This document shows positions 49,467 to 59,906 of a DNA stretch of 64,000 nt, one piece after another. The DNA is from Syngnathus acus (taxonomy: Eukaryota; Chordata; Actinopteri; Syngnathiformes; Syngnathidae). Both the position numbers and the translations under genes were made by a program. The stretch is taken from contig NC_051089.1 of NCBI RefSeq assembly GCF_901709675.1, forward strand, positions 15,861,976 through 15,925,975. Reading direction: 5' to 3'. The notes below the pieces were generated by a model. The model worked only from the letters and a program-made list of their open reading frames with translations, was not told the DNA's origin and did no database searches. How positions within the stretch are numbered: the first letter of the stretch is position 1; each line of letters opens with the position of its first letter.

Positions 49467-50290
49467 GGGTGACCAGATTTGCGTTTCTGAAAAAGTGGAC
49501 ACCTTTTTTTGGAGGGGGCGTGGTCACTTTTGAAGGGGGCGTGGTCATTTTATTGAGGGGCGTGGTCCGTTTTGAAGGGGGCGTGGTCATTTCTTTTATT
49601 GGGGTGTCACGTTATGACACAAATTACAAGGTGTCTGTATAGCAATTGATTTATTGGCCCGAATAACACAAAACAGCATATATACAATAACAAAAACATA
49701 TTTACACTAACAAAAACATACTATGTGTACACTGACATTTTTTAGATTTATAGTGGTACACTAAGTAAAAAAAGACATAAGAAATACGACCATCGGTGCA
49801 TTTGAAAAAGAAAAAAAAAAAAGGGCTCCTCTTCAGTCCTCTTGCGGGGTGCGTTGGCACCTTTATTTGCCACAGACACGTAAGTGCCTGCCTTGCATGT
49901 CAAGCACTCAGCTTCATAAGGATCACGACCCTGGCGAAAGCACGGGAATTTTTTTAATTCAACTTCTCCGTGAACCTGCATTTTTGTTTCGATATTGCTT
50001 GTAAATATTCGGTGTAGACTGGCCAGCCCACCCTACTTCGTAGCAAAGTGACTAGATTTGAGCAGAAGGGCGTGACTTAAGTGACTTAATAATTAATTAT
50101 TTGCGAACGATACAAAAAAACTTGGAATTGAGTAAAATGGAACGGAGTGGCAATTCTATTGAATGTACTGTACATGAATGTTTGAGGCAGTCCAACAAAA
50201 TCCCGGACGATTTTTGAAATTCCCCCCGGATGTTTTTTTAGGGCTCAAAAGTAGGACATGTCCGGGGAAAAGGAGTGGGGAGTCATATGA
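49467..50290 (-). mobile_element. DNA-transposon relic encoding a CxxC zinc-finger fragment
   Basis: Starts AGGGTGACCAGATTTGCG and closes with CCCGGACGATTTTTGAAATT..GTAGGACATGTCCGGGG, a pairing found at the ends of a common fish DNA-transposon family. On the minus strand at 49981-49748 an open frame contains FRQGRDPYEAECLTCKAGTY followed by VSVANKGAN, half of a BED/U1-like zinc finger. It ends in a poly-Phe artefact. The superfamily is probably hAT-like, but uncertain. Confidence 0.5.
49516..49588. repeat. Four 21-bp GC-rich repeats (GGGCGTGGTC)
   Basis: GGGCGTGGTC occurs at 49516, 49537, 49558 and 49579, exactly 21 bp apart, separated by A/T-rich spacers. The core resembles KLF/Sp1-type GC/GT boxes. 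It lies about 190 bp upstream of the GCH1 TATA box, inside the transposon relic. Confidence 0.85.
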
Positions 50291-51099
50291 CTGTCAAGAA
50301 TTAAGTCACAGAATTAGAGATACCTACAACTGTATTATAAGTATTTGTATGAGTGATATCTACAATGTCATTTTGACTATACATAATTAAAGTCATTCAT
50401 ATATTCACGTAGATGTCTACAGATAATTATGTGAATTTTAAATATCGGTAATGAGAAATTTAATTCCCACCAATGACCAAATTGTAGTCTGTCCTCTGCA
50501 AAAATGTGCAAAAATTTGTTTTCGATAGAGATCTCTAACTCCAATTCAAAGTACCAAATGTAATTTTGACTATTACTCAATAATAACATTGTAATAATTA
50601 TATAATTTTTTTAGCTAATTTTCACAAAATTAAACATAAGAACAAAAACAAAGCAATTATGTCTCTGCCGTTGGTGTTAATTTGTGGAATAATTGTGAAA
50701 TTTGAAAAGGTGCAAATCACCCCATGTGTTCACAAGGTTGTTTAAAGTTATAGTGGCGCCAAAATACTATATAAATCAGCTATTGATATGAATAATATAT
50801 GTCTGCATGATGAATCACTTGAGGTAAATCTATTATACAAGTGTAAATTATAAGCACAGGTGTGTAAGGCTTTTGTTTGTTTTCCTGCAGATAGCAAGTA
50901 GAACTGAACAAGCTACTTCTTATACTTGTGATTAAGAGCATTTTTGTTCATAAATAAGATAATAGTGAACCAAATTGATAGCAGTAATACATATAAAACA
51001 ATGAGGTAGAACTAGCTAGGTGACTGTACTTCTTCCTACCACTGTTGATCTGAAACAGAGGGGCGGGGGGGGGTTGCTAATGGGACGTCAAACGCTTTG

Positions 51100-51263
51100 T
51101 GTGGCGGGCTCCATCTAGTGTGGAAACTGAGAAGTGCAACAGAGTTGAGCTCAAGCTTCTTGTGCGGGCCATATTCAATTATGTTTTCAGAATTTGCTGC
51201 GGGCCAATAAAAACTGGACCGCGGGCCGCAGTTGGCCCGCGGGCCGTAGTTTGGAGACCCCTG
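51100..51263. mobile_element. hAT element right-end fragment
   Basis: GCGGGCCAATAAAAACT..GCGGGCCGTAGTTTGGAGACCCCTG matches the right end of the hAT element at 57097-58568. The left end is missing or unrecognisable. It ends 143 bp past the SLF2 stop codon. Confidence 0.7.
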
Positions 51264-51405
51264 CTTTAGGCTGTTAAGGCGTACCTAATGTGGGCCCGGA
51301 ATGAATTGCTCATGTCTGGATTCAGGCTTGATAGTGCAAATCGAGTTGTAACATTAAGGCCTTATAACTTAACGTTGCAAACGTGAACACAAAAGTTTTT
51401 TTTTT

Positions 51406-51672
51406 TCACAACTCTTCGTGTATGTTATCCTGACGGCAACTGTTTGCTTGTGCTTGTGTGTGGTTTGCTTCAAGCTCTTGACTGGTTGCTGCCGTTTCAG
51501 TGCTCTGAGGCGCGTCCTGCTCGGCGGAGGTGAAGTCGTTGCTCGCCTCCTCTTCGGCTTTCTCTTCTACTAATTTCTCGCTCCCCGTACAGAGCCCACT
51601 GGAACTATCTCGATTATTTTTGCACGTTGAGGTTCTCACGGTCGTGGGCTTCCAGTAGTCGCGGAGCTTCGA
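51406..51672 (-). CDS. SLF2: SLF2 terminal exon with acidic extension
   Basis: Begins SKLRDYWKPTT, aligning with the short C-terminal motif of the human protein, then continues about 77 residues rich in Glu, Ser and Thr (EKLVEEKAEEEAS) to a TGA. The upstream donor at 51793/51792 (AAT/GTAAAC) gives phase 0 as required. Confidence 0.78.
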   Translation of the reverse strand, partial: SKLRDYWKPTTVRTSTCKNNRDSSSGLCTGSEKLVEEKAEEEASNDFTSAEQDAPQSTETAATSQELEANHTQAQANSCRQDNIHEEL

Positions 51673-54600
51673 CTGTATCAGAGGAGGATTGTGTGTTAAA
51701 GAATTTCAAAAAAATAACTACATACGTGCGTAAATATTAAGAGCCAGGTTCCGAAAGTGTACAAGTGATGTAAGAGCGCGGGGCAGGTTTACATTGAGAG
51801 GCTGCATGCGATGGAGGATCATCTGCCACTTGGTTTCAATCCTGGCTAGCAGATCCTTCACCTGGAGGACGGAGGTGCAAGCCAGATGTGTTATCATGCA
51901 ACATGAAAACAAAAAACGATACAACATCTAACATGACAATCAGAGCACCCACCTTACTCCTGTACAGACACGTTTCGCTCTCTCTCATGCGACACATGAC
52001 GTGCGCTCTCAGATCCGACGAGAGAGCAAGCAGATGCACCTGAGGGGGAAACAAAACGGGGGCACGTTAGCGTGACTGCGATGCAAATGTAGAGCCGCTC
52101 GTACCTTCTGATGTGTTGGGAAGGAGTGGAAATTGGAAGCTTCGTTGGTCAAGGTTAGGAGGCTGTAGCAAAGGTAGTAGGACTGCAACACAAACATTTT
52201 ACAGATTGAGGACATTGGAACTTTTATCAATTGTTTAATACAGTTAAAAATGTATCCGAGGTTTTATTTCATCACAATACAATTCTGTGCTCTCACCTGC
52301 TGATCCAGAAACATCAAGTCCTCCTCCGTGGAACTCACGCTGGAGGTGTTCCGAAAGAAACGGCGGAGGGAGGAAGGTGCCATAGCAGCCACGTACGGCT
52401 TGAGCGCGGTGAGCTAAGCGGAGGACATGACGACGGATTACTGACGACATTGAAGGCGACACCCAAAAAAATTCTATTGAAATTACAGAAGAGAAACAAC
52501 CACCTTGAATTCACTTCCCGTTGGTCGGTATCTACTTGTGCCGTCTAAGAGTTTCGAGATCATCGAGAGACTAACGTGCCGTCGCAGGCATCTGCCCCAA
52601 AAAAAAAAAAAAAGTGATTGGACTGCACTATTTCAGAATCAAGGCTCTACCAACGAACTTCCATACTTTCCGCGAATGTTGTCAGCCAGCAGTCGAACCA
52701 GAAGACACATGTTGTGGTGGTCGTCGGTCAGCTCGGTGAGGGCCTGGCACATTCTGGGGATCTAGACCCAAAGATTAAAATTGGAAATGTAACGACGTCA
52801 TAAATAGCTGGCAGGCCGCAATTGGCCCACAAACTATACTTCGGGTACCTCAGGGTACAAATAACAATGTACCTTAAATTAAGCATCTATTGCAGCGAGT
52901 GTTCAACTGACCATGGTGTCCCAGTCCCTGATGTTGTCCACAATCGTATTGAGTAGCTTGTTAATCTCCTCGCCAGCCATGGGGATGAAGTTCGGGTCCA
53001 GAGCCACTCGAGCCATCAGCGTCAGCAGCAGGAGCAGCTCGTAGTCGCTGTACGCTTTTGGGCACAAGCTCAAGCAGTATGAAAGGTACTGCAAAAAAAC
53101 AAAACAACAATGGGTGAAGTGTGTGCTGTAGTTTCTCAAGGACATTTTGGCCATCTTTAATCACCTTCAAGATGTTGTTGCAGTTGTGTTCCGGGAACGT
53201 GTTCCATTCTTTGTTGTGAGGGGGACGTTCACCTTGAATGCTGACGTTCTTCCTGTATCAAAAGCAAAACACAAAGTGTCACACTAAAGTTCTTCAAAAT
53301 ATAAGAGCTGTCGTGCATTTGTGATCGAGAGCAAAATTTACAGCAAATCGCCCTCGGTGAACGCGGGCTGCAAGTTTTCAAACGGGAAGAGCGTCACGAA
53401 TGCGACGCCCATGTTCATCAGCGCCAAGGTCACATCAGCCAATGCGGGCACCCACACGGTAAACACGTGGCTTTGGTTTTTCACTGAGAAAGACGGCGAC
53501 GGCGTTAAGTGTGTGATATGGTCGATAAAAGAAAGTTCTCTAAATTTAAATAAAAAGAATAAAGTACTGACCGATATTACAGGCAGCCGATTTGGCGATG
53601 TCACGGAGAGCCTGCAGCATCTTTTCAGACAACAACCTCTTAGGATGCACCGACATCATCTGACCAGAAGAAAACTATGACTCGGTGCTTCGGCGCTTCG
53701 TTGACAGCGAGCAAGTGGGGCCTACCTTGAATAGAAAATTGGTGATTTGAGTCGGGCACGGCGAGTGAGAACAGTAAGCTTCCTGGAACAAGCCGTTATT
53801 CACGTGCAGTTCTAGCTGAGCCGGGCTGGACCTGACCAGAGAGGACAGAGGAACGACATTACCGTTAAGATCTTTTGAATTTGAGGGCGGGTAAAAGTCA
53901 GCTCACCAAAGCAGCGGTTTCTCCGCCGTGTTCTGCGGCTTGGCCGTGCATTGTCTGAGCTGCAGAGAATCCTGATTGAAGATCTGACCAAATTTGTCAA
54001 GGTGGAACGCCACTTCTCCGGGAGGCGTCTCTCGGTTAGCACAGCTGGAGTTCAGCGAGTAGCGCTGCAGGAATTTCCTGGAGTGGGGGAAAAAAAATTT
54101 GCGACCATGATCACAGAACCAAATTATGACCGTCCTGTCTGACTGAATCAGATGACCCAGAAAAAAAATTGCTACGCTAAAGCGGCTAGCGTGCTTCCAG
54201 GGTGTCGTACTGTTGTTCGCTGGAGCAGTCGTTGCGATTCTCCTCCTGCTCGTGGTATTCCGCCACGCTCAACAGCTCCTCGTCGCAAGAGGTGCGGAGC
54301 TGCCCCTCGTTCTCTTTTGCCCTGTTGGTGAAAAAGTGTTAGCGCTCCATTTCTTAAAACAAGCAGCCAAACATTCAAGATTCGCTTACTTCTTTTGGGT
54401 GTCCATCTCTTTCAGAATCTGGTCCAGGCTGTTCCTGTATGAGCTTCTTCTGACATTTGGCTGACGCAAAAACACACATGTAAGCAATCCAAAGAACTCT
54501 AAAGCAGGGCGGTACAGAAAAGTCTCTTACAGCTTTAGAGGTGTCGTCGGAAACGGCAGGTGTGCTCGGCTCCGAGAAGACGTCGCCCTTGTCCGGTGTT

Positions 54601-56981
54601 GCTGAGTCCTTGCGAACGCGATTCATGATCTCCTGCAACGACGGAAGCTCCTCCTCATCGCTGCTTCTGGACGTGTGGCTTGATTCCAAATCGAAAGCAA
54701 TACTCAGACTCAGGTCCAACGAATCCTCTTTATTCTCGGGTGGTTCGCGTTTGTTGCTCCTCTTAGTCGGTGGAGAGCGGGGCGATGCGGAAGGTCGCTT
54801 GGCTTTGTTTTTGTCGTCATGCTTAAGGCTCCCGTGTGTCGAGTGCCCGCATGACCGAGGGACATCCCAATCTTTGGACTTAGCACCTATGGACTTGTTA
54901 GTGAGCCTTACTAACGACACATAGCAATATGGCAGGGAAATGTGAACGTGATTAGATGAGATGGGAACTTTGGCAGGACAAGTGCCTCCAGCGTCTTCAC
55001 CTTTCCTACAAGAGTTCTCAGAACTCTGGACGGCAGGTTTGCATCGGGGCTGTCTTTTCTCGGTCTCCTTGTCCGTTTTGTTCTTGGCGGTCTTGAGCGC
55101 GGGTTTGAGGATGACGTTCGGGGTGAACAATTGGTCATAGTCGTTGGGAACGGTCTTACTGCGGTGGTGTGTTTTTTTCCGTTTTGCCGGAGGAGTACTC
55201 AGAGAACAGTCTAACTTAGAGGGCGACTTGTGAGGACTGTGGGGATGTTTGCGTTTCATGGTCTTGAGCGACGAGTCGAAGGAACTGTGCTGGGATTGCC
55301 GAGGAGGGCGACGGTGAACTGGCTTGCTGTGTTTTGGTTGGACGTCAGCATTTGTTTTGTCTCTTTTGTCGCGTCCCGCTAGCTTGAAAGGGTCTTGTTT
55401 GGAAAATGACCTCAACTGGATAATGTTGCCGTGATTGGAATGTATTTGGAGCTGCCTGTCCCCTAAAAAAGGCTGTTTGGTCACAGTAGGTTTGGTCGGC
55501 GCGGTGGCTTTGCAATTGGGCGACGGTTCCGAGCATGAAAGCCGTTCATTTGCAATTGCGGGCTGCTTCGACGAGTGCGTTGGCGTTGGAGGCTCTGCTC
55601 GGACGCAGGGCTTCTTGACGCTGGCGTCGTTCTCCTCGCTCTCCCTGTGGCGCTTTTGAGAGGCGTGGTCCATGCTCACAGCTGAAGACCAACAAAATCA
55701 CAAAATGGTTTCTGGGATTGTAGCTCATCTCTTTTTACCAGCTACTGATGTCTGAAATACTACCTGGAATGGATTTTTCACTTGAAAGTTCCTAAAAGAG
55801 TAAATAAATAAAATTATATATTTTTAGGCCAATTCCAAAAACATTTTTACTCATGATGTACCTTTATGGACAGTAGTTTATGTACAGAGGAACTACACGA
55901 GAACACCGCTGCCATGGACTTGTGCTCTCTCCCTTTATGAGGTGAAAGAGAGTGGGGGCTGAAATCCTTCTTGCGATGAGAGGATTCAGCTCGGCAAATA
56001 CTCGGTCGATGGACTTGCGCCCCATCATGTTTCTTGGCACCGGCGACTGGAGGTTGGGGCCTGGGCACGACGCTTCGTTGCAACCCCGACAGCGACTTGC
56101 AGTGCTCCGGACGGTTCGACTCAGATAAGCAAATTGGCGTCAGACGAACTGATGGCTGCAGAGGCGAGCTGTCGTGCGGCAACATTCTCCTGCGTGGGGC
56201 TACGAGGCGATTAGCGATTTGTGAGGGTTTCATTGGAGTTTCTAAAACAGAAGAAAAAACATGAACTCCATGAAGAGCATTCATTGACCTTAAGTGATAT
56301 TTGCATATTATAAAGAAAAAAATCAGGATTACAATGACAAAGAAACTAAGACTATTTCTTTAACCTACTTTTAATCCTTGGGGAGCAGTATTCTGCATTC
56401 TTACATATCCTGTATCCATAAAAAAAAGTACGTTACCAAAAAAGTCAGAAAATAAACGACTGTTTCGGCTAAATAACGTGGGACTCAGCATGTTGTTAAT
56501 TTGTCGTTTTGACTGTCTTTGTTCTTGTACTTTGTCATTTTTACTTCTTGTAAGCAGCAATTACAAATGAGATGCGCTTGTCAGGGGGGAAAAAGAAAAA
56601 GTAAAAAGTCATCCCGCACGAATCGAACGTCACGAGAAGCCTGCACACCTCCCATGTTGCGTCTTCATAGCCAATTGCAGCGTGCGACGGATATGTTTTG
56701 AAGTGTTTATCAAGTACGTACCAAAATGAAGCACAAGCACGTAAGCTAACACTCGCTGCTAACCTTCAACCGCCAAATTAACTCTTCAATGTGATGATAA
56801 GAAAGCCCTTTTGTCAGTTCAATTTTGCTTCACATCTCGTAGATGGAATTAACTTGAAAATCACATGCACCGACATACGAGGAAATGCTCTATGAAAAGA
56901 GCTAACGCTAATAATAAAACGCGATTTTTAATGATTTTCGCACGCTTACTCACCAAGTATCTCCTTTGTTTTCAGGTCCAT
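51406..56981 (-). CDS. SLF2: SLF2 (FAM178A), SMC5/6 complex localisation factor 2
   Basis: SLF2 links RAD18-SLF1 to the SMC5/6 complex at damaged replication forks. Exons, minus strand: 56981-56954, 56241-55862, 55791-55764, 55681-54531, 54460-54390, 54321-54211, 54077-53907, 53831-53726, 53659-53572, 53483-53342, 53252-53165, 53088-52912, 52761-52667, 52591-52504, 52413-52297, 52182-52105, 52039-51953, 51861-51793, 51672-51406. Total 3342 nt, 1113 residues; every junction is GT-AG and all phases chain. The N-terminal half (to about 529) is Ser/Lys/Pro-rich and disordered; residues about 590-1025 form the conserved FAM178 domain (ALMNMGVAFVTLFPFENLQP, NTIVDNIRDWDTM, LLARIETKWQ). The start MDLKTKEIL is the only one in frame with exon 2. 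FAM178B is the alternative, but length favours SLF2. Residues after KLRDYWKP form an acidic extension. Confidence 0.88.
52912..53483 (-). CDS. SLF2: SLF2 exons 10-12 (core of the conserved domain)
   Basis: Exons 53483-53342, 53252-53165 and 53088-52912 encode VPALADVTLALMNMGVAFVT, LFPFENLQPAFTEGDLL, a variable EWNTFPEHNCNNILK, and LSLCPKAYSDYELLLLLTLM to IRDWDTM. These blocks give the clearest family match. Confidence 0.9.
54531..55681 (-). CDS. SLF2: SLF2 exon 4 (large disordered exon)
   Basis: 1151 nt encoding a basic, Ser/Pro-rich region (KRKHPHSPHKSPSK, RPSASPRSPPTKRSNKR) and an acidic motif SSDEEELPSLQEIMNRV that recalls the conserved acidic patch before the folded domain. Ends at the codon boundary before GTAAGA. 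Confidence 0.85.
55862..56241 (-). CDS. SLF2: SLF2 exon 2
   Basis: Encodes ETPMKPSQIANRLVAPRRRM and a Ser/Arg/His-rich, low-conservation stretch ending KLLSIK, phase 0, donor GTACAT. Confidence 0.82.
56954..56981 (-). CDS. SLF2: SLF2 exon 1 (start codon)
   Basis: MDLKTKEIL plus one base before GTGAGT. A second upstream ATG (MKNGPEN frame) would hit a stop immediately after the splice, so it is not the start. Confidence 0.75.
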
Positions 56982-57812
56982 TTTTCATTTTGAAGGTAAA
57001 ATAGTCATTCGTTATCGTCATGTATTAATGGCAGCAGACGTAAAGACAAAAGTGGTTTTCAGGGCATTACGCGCCCGAAGTCATCGAACATTATGGCAGG
57101 GGTGTCCAAACTTTTTGCAAGGAGGGCCAGATTTGATAAAGTGAAGGGGCCCGGGGGCCAATCGTTTTTTCGGACATTTTTTAACTACAAAAACGTCATG
57201 CAAATACACACTGTTATAAAACAAATTTCATTGTCACAATTGTCTTTATTTTTCAAATGACAAAATAACCAAATATGAGTCACGCAGGCAGATGTGAACA
57301 ACTCTTAAAAACACAAATTCTGCCTTTCATTCATATCTGAAGAGTCAGATAACATTGAACAAACTGTATGAAATACCTTAAATTTACACGAGTTTAAAAT
57401 TACTTTTGCCTCATGAACATTTTAAACGGGAGTTATAAGTAATGCAAAGTTGTCTGTTATTATTAAAACTTAAAACTAGTGAATTTTGCTCTTGTCATTT
57501 ACATTATCTTTCAGAAAATAATAGTTTGTGTCAGGTCTAGAGGTCCATAACATCAACAGTCTTAACATGGCCACTTCGTAGCTTGCTTTTGTAATATTTA
57601 TTTTTGACTCACAGTCCCGTGTGAAGAATCGCTGTTGTGATGCCAGTTCAGCTTGGAGCTGCTTCACTTTATCAGCGCGGTCACTCCCTGTTAGCTGGTC
57701 GTTTGTGTTCGCATGTTTAGTCTGAGTGTCTCTTTAAGTTGAAATCCTTAAACAAGGCAACCGTCTCTTTACAAATTAGACAAACACAATTGCCTTGATT
57801 TTCAGTGATGTA

Positions 57813-57875
57813 CAGTAATCCCTCGCTACATCACGGTTTGTTTATCGCGGTTTCACTACATCGCGGATTTTTTTC
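57813..57875 (+). mobile_element. Tigger-like element end nested in the hAT element
   Basis: CAGTAATCCCTCGCTACATC followed by ATCGCGGTTTCACTACATCG resembles the terminus of pogo/Tigger elements of fish. The opposite end was not found, so the insertion is partial or degraded. Confidence 0.45.
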
Positions 57876-58015
57876 CCAAATTGAAAAAAAGAATTAAAAG
57901 TCAAAATAAAACTTCTAAATTGAGGAATTATGGCACAAAACTTGCCCACACGCCAGCAGAAGGCAAGGAGTGCCCACACAATTGCAGTGCGTACACTTGT
58001 ACCTTTAAAAAAAAA

Positions 58016-58182
58016 AAAGGTTATTATAAGAGTTCTAAAAACATATTTACAGTGTTGTACCTTGTTATAGAAAATTGTTATAATAAGAGTTCTAAGAACA
58101 TATTTACTGTATGTACACTTCTACCTTGTTATAAAAAAATGTATAATAATAAAAGTTGTTCTAAAAACATATTTACAGTTTG
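58016..58182 (+). repeat. Three tandem copies of a roughly 62-bp AT-rich unit
   Basis: TATAAGAGTTCTAAAAACAT and ATTTAC(A/T)GT.. TACCTTGTTATA recur three times, inside the hAT element. Confidence 0.75.
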
Positions 58183-58576
58183 TGTTAAGAATTCTCCATG
58201 TTATTTATGTTATTCAGCCATGCTTTGATTTGAGGTAGGGTGATTTATTTTGAAGGCCGTTTTCAGGCGATACCACTTCCTTTTTTACGTTCTTGTACAT
58301 ATGTCGGTTACAGTGGTACAGGAGTCATTGGCGATGTAAGTGTGTCTCCTAACAAGAGAAATGAATGATCACATGTGTCTAACCTTTAGGACAATGTAGT
58401 ATTGCTCCAAATGTTCGTTTAATTTCCTTTAGAGGTCCGTTTGCGCGTGTTAGCACGATCGCGAATTAGCATCTTTCCGCTAACTCGTTAGCCTGCCCAG
58501 TACTTCTTCTTTGCTGCGGGCCAATAAAAACTGCAGTTGGCCCGCGGGCCGTAGTTTGGACACCCCTGTATTATGG

Positions 58577-58775
58577 GCTTACATCGAAGATGGTTATGAG
58601 GAAGGGATGGTAACTGGTGTGGTGTTTGTCGACCTCTCAGCTGCCTATGATACAGTCAACCACAGACGTCTCCTCAGCAAGATCCTGGAGACCACAAGAG
58701 ACATCCGTCTGACAGAGCTGATTGAAAGCATGCTTGAAAACAGGCGCTTTTTTGTTGAACTTTTTTTTATCCGGA
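58577..58775 (+). mobile_element. Non-LTR retrotransposon RT fragment
   Basis: The frame contains TGVVFVDLSAAYDTVNHRRL and LIESMLENRRFFVEL, the palm region with the first catalytic Asp of a LINE reverse transcriptase. It starts abruptly at the hAT target site and ends before the SINE. Confidence 0.8.
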
Positions 58776-58779
58776 TATC

Positions 58780-59096
58780 AGTGGCCTAGTGGTAGAGTGT
58801 CCGCCCTGAGACTGGAAGGTTGTGGGTTCAAACCCCGGCCGGGTCATACCAAAGACTATAAAAATGGGACCCATTGCCTCCCTGCTTGGCACTCAGCATT
58901 AAGGGTTGGAATTGGGGGGTTAGATCACCAACTGATTCCCGAGCGCGGCATGGCTGCTGCTCACTGCTCCCCTCTCCCCCAGGGGATGGATTAAAATCAC
59001 ACGGGGATGGGTTAAATGCAGAGGACAAATTTCACCACACCCAGGTGTGTGTGTGACGATCATTGGGACTTTAATCTTTAATCTTAATCTTTAATC
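58780..59096 (+). mobile_element. tRNA-derived SINE, full length
   Basis: A-box TGGCCTAGTGG at 58782-58792 and B-box GGTTCAAACC at 58825-58834 (pol III promoter), then CATACCAAAGACTATAAAAA, GGGACCCATTGCCTCCCTGC, GGTTAAATGCAGAGGACAAA, and a (TTTAATC)n tail. A different family from the repeat at 28009-28345. Confidence 0.85.
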
Positions 59097-59368
59097 ATAC
59101 GGAGGCCGCCATTACAGATGCGCTTTCTTCTCTGCTGTTCACTTCAAACACGCTCCATACGAACACAATGCTCTCGTATCAGACGCTTGCTCGATCACCT
59201 GCTCGTTTGCTGTCACAATGTACCCTACACAAATCCGAAACATTTCTTCGCTATTGAGTTTGCTACCGCATGCGCAGTGATACTGACCGGCAGAATAACA
59301 TCCGGTTGTTCCCAAAGATGATCTTTTTTCTGAAATAATTTTACGTTGACGGACTTAAGTAGGAGTCA

Positions 59369-59476
59369 AAATTTGGGTGCGTATTATACATGGGTACAGG
59401 CTTTTTTCCAGCATCAACATGCCATTTTTAGGGTGCGTATTATACATGGGGGCGCATTATACATGGAAAAAAACGG
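59369..59476. mobile_element. Short repeat with GGGTGCGTATTATACATGGG units
   Basis: GGTGCGTATTATACATGGG occurs twice and GGGCGCATTATACATGG once, ending AAAAACGGTA. The layout (repeated ATTATA unit near a CGGTA end) parallels the ATAAG-type MITEs in this window. Confidence 0.55.
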
Positions 59477-59673
59477 TAAAATGTTTCTTTCGCACGCATG
59501 TAGACAACTGCCATGCAAACCAAAAAGGACGCTCCTGTCAATATCCTGCCATTCTACGACACTGTCAGGTGTTGGGATTATTATTGATCACTTTTGTATT
59601 TTATAGTATTGAAGTTTCCATTTTTGTGTAGAAAAAAAAAAAAAAGTCACATCTGTATAAGTTATTCAAGTGA

Positions 59674-59760
59674 TGGGGTGCCACGGTGGAGCACTGGTTA
59701 GCATGTCCGCCTCAAAGTTCTGAGGTGCAGGGTTCAATTCCAGCTCTAGCCTTGCTCAAA
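59674..59760 (+). mobile_element. SINE-like repeat, head fragment
   Basis: GGTGCCACGGTGGAGCACTG, TTAGCATGTCCGCCTCAAAG and B-box GGTTCAATTCC at 59731-59741; the remainder of the repeat is absent. Confidence 0.7.
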
Positions 59761-59906
59761 AACTCCCCTGTAATTGCTGCCTTAGCAAGCCAAAACTTCA
59801 CATTAATATATAGTCATAGCATAAAAAGAGCTATCTATATGATATTCTGGTCGACATATAGCGCCTTCTAGTGGTGACAAGAAATGCCATCTTTCCATTT
59901 TAATGT

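Larger units (their letters stand above)
49191..51405. other. Intergenic: GCH1 promoter to SLF2 3' end
   Basis: Contains the GCH1 promoter motifs, a transposon relic at 49467-50290 with four 21-bp GC-rich repeats, AT-rich unannotated sequence and a hAT fragment ending at 51263. I see no additional gene. Confidence 0.6.
57097..58568 (-). mobile_element. hAT transposon, 1.47 kb, with target duplication
   Basis: Left end CAGGGGTGTCCAAACTTTTT, right end GGCCGTAGTTTGGACACCCCTG; flanking octamers CATTATGG and TATTATGG match in 7 of 8 bases, as expected of hAT. A minus-strand frame (57740-57476) contains QLQAELASQQRFFTRDCESK and ITKASYEVAML, typical of GTF2IRD2/FAM200-like hAT transposases; the rest of the transposase is gone. 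A second element end (CAGTAATCCCTCGCTACATC) begins inside at about 57813. Confidence 0.85.

Noticed and set aside
51718-51792. Extension of SLF2 exon 18 to a stop near 51718
   Set aside because: The frame NLPRALTSLVHFRNLALNIY is unlike the family, whereas splicing at AAT/GTAAAC joins in phase to the conserved KLRDYWKP exon.
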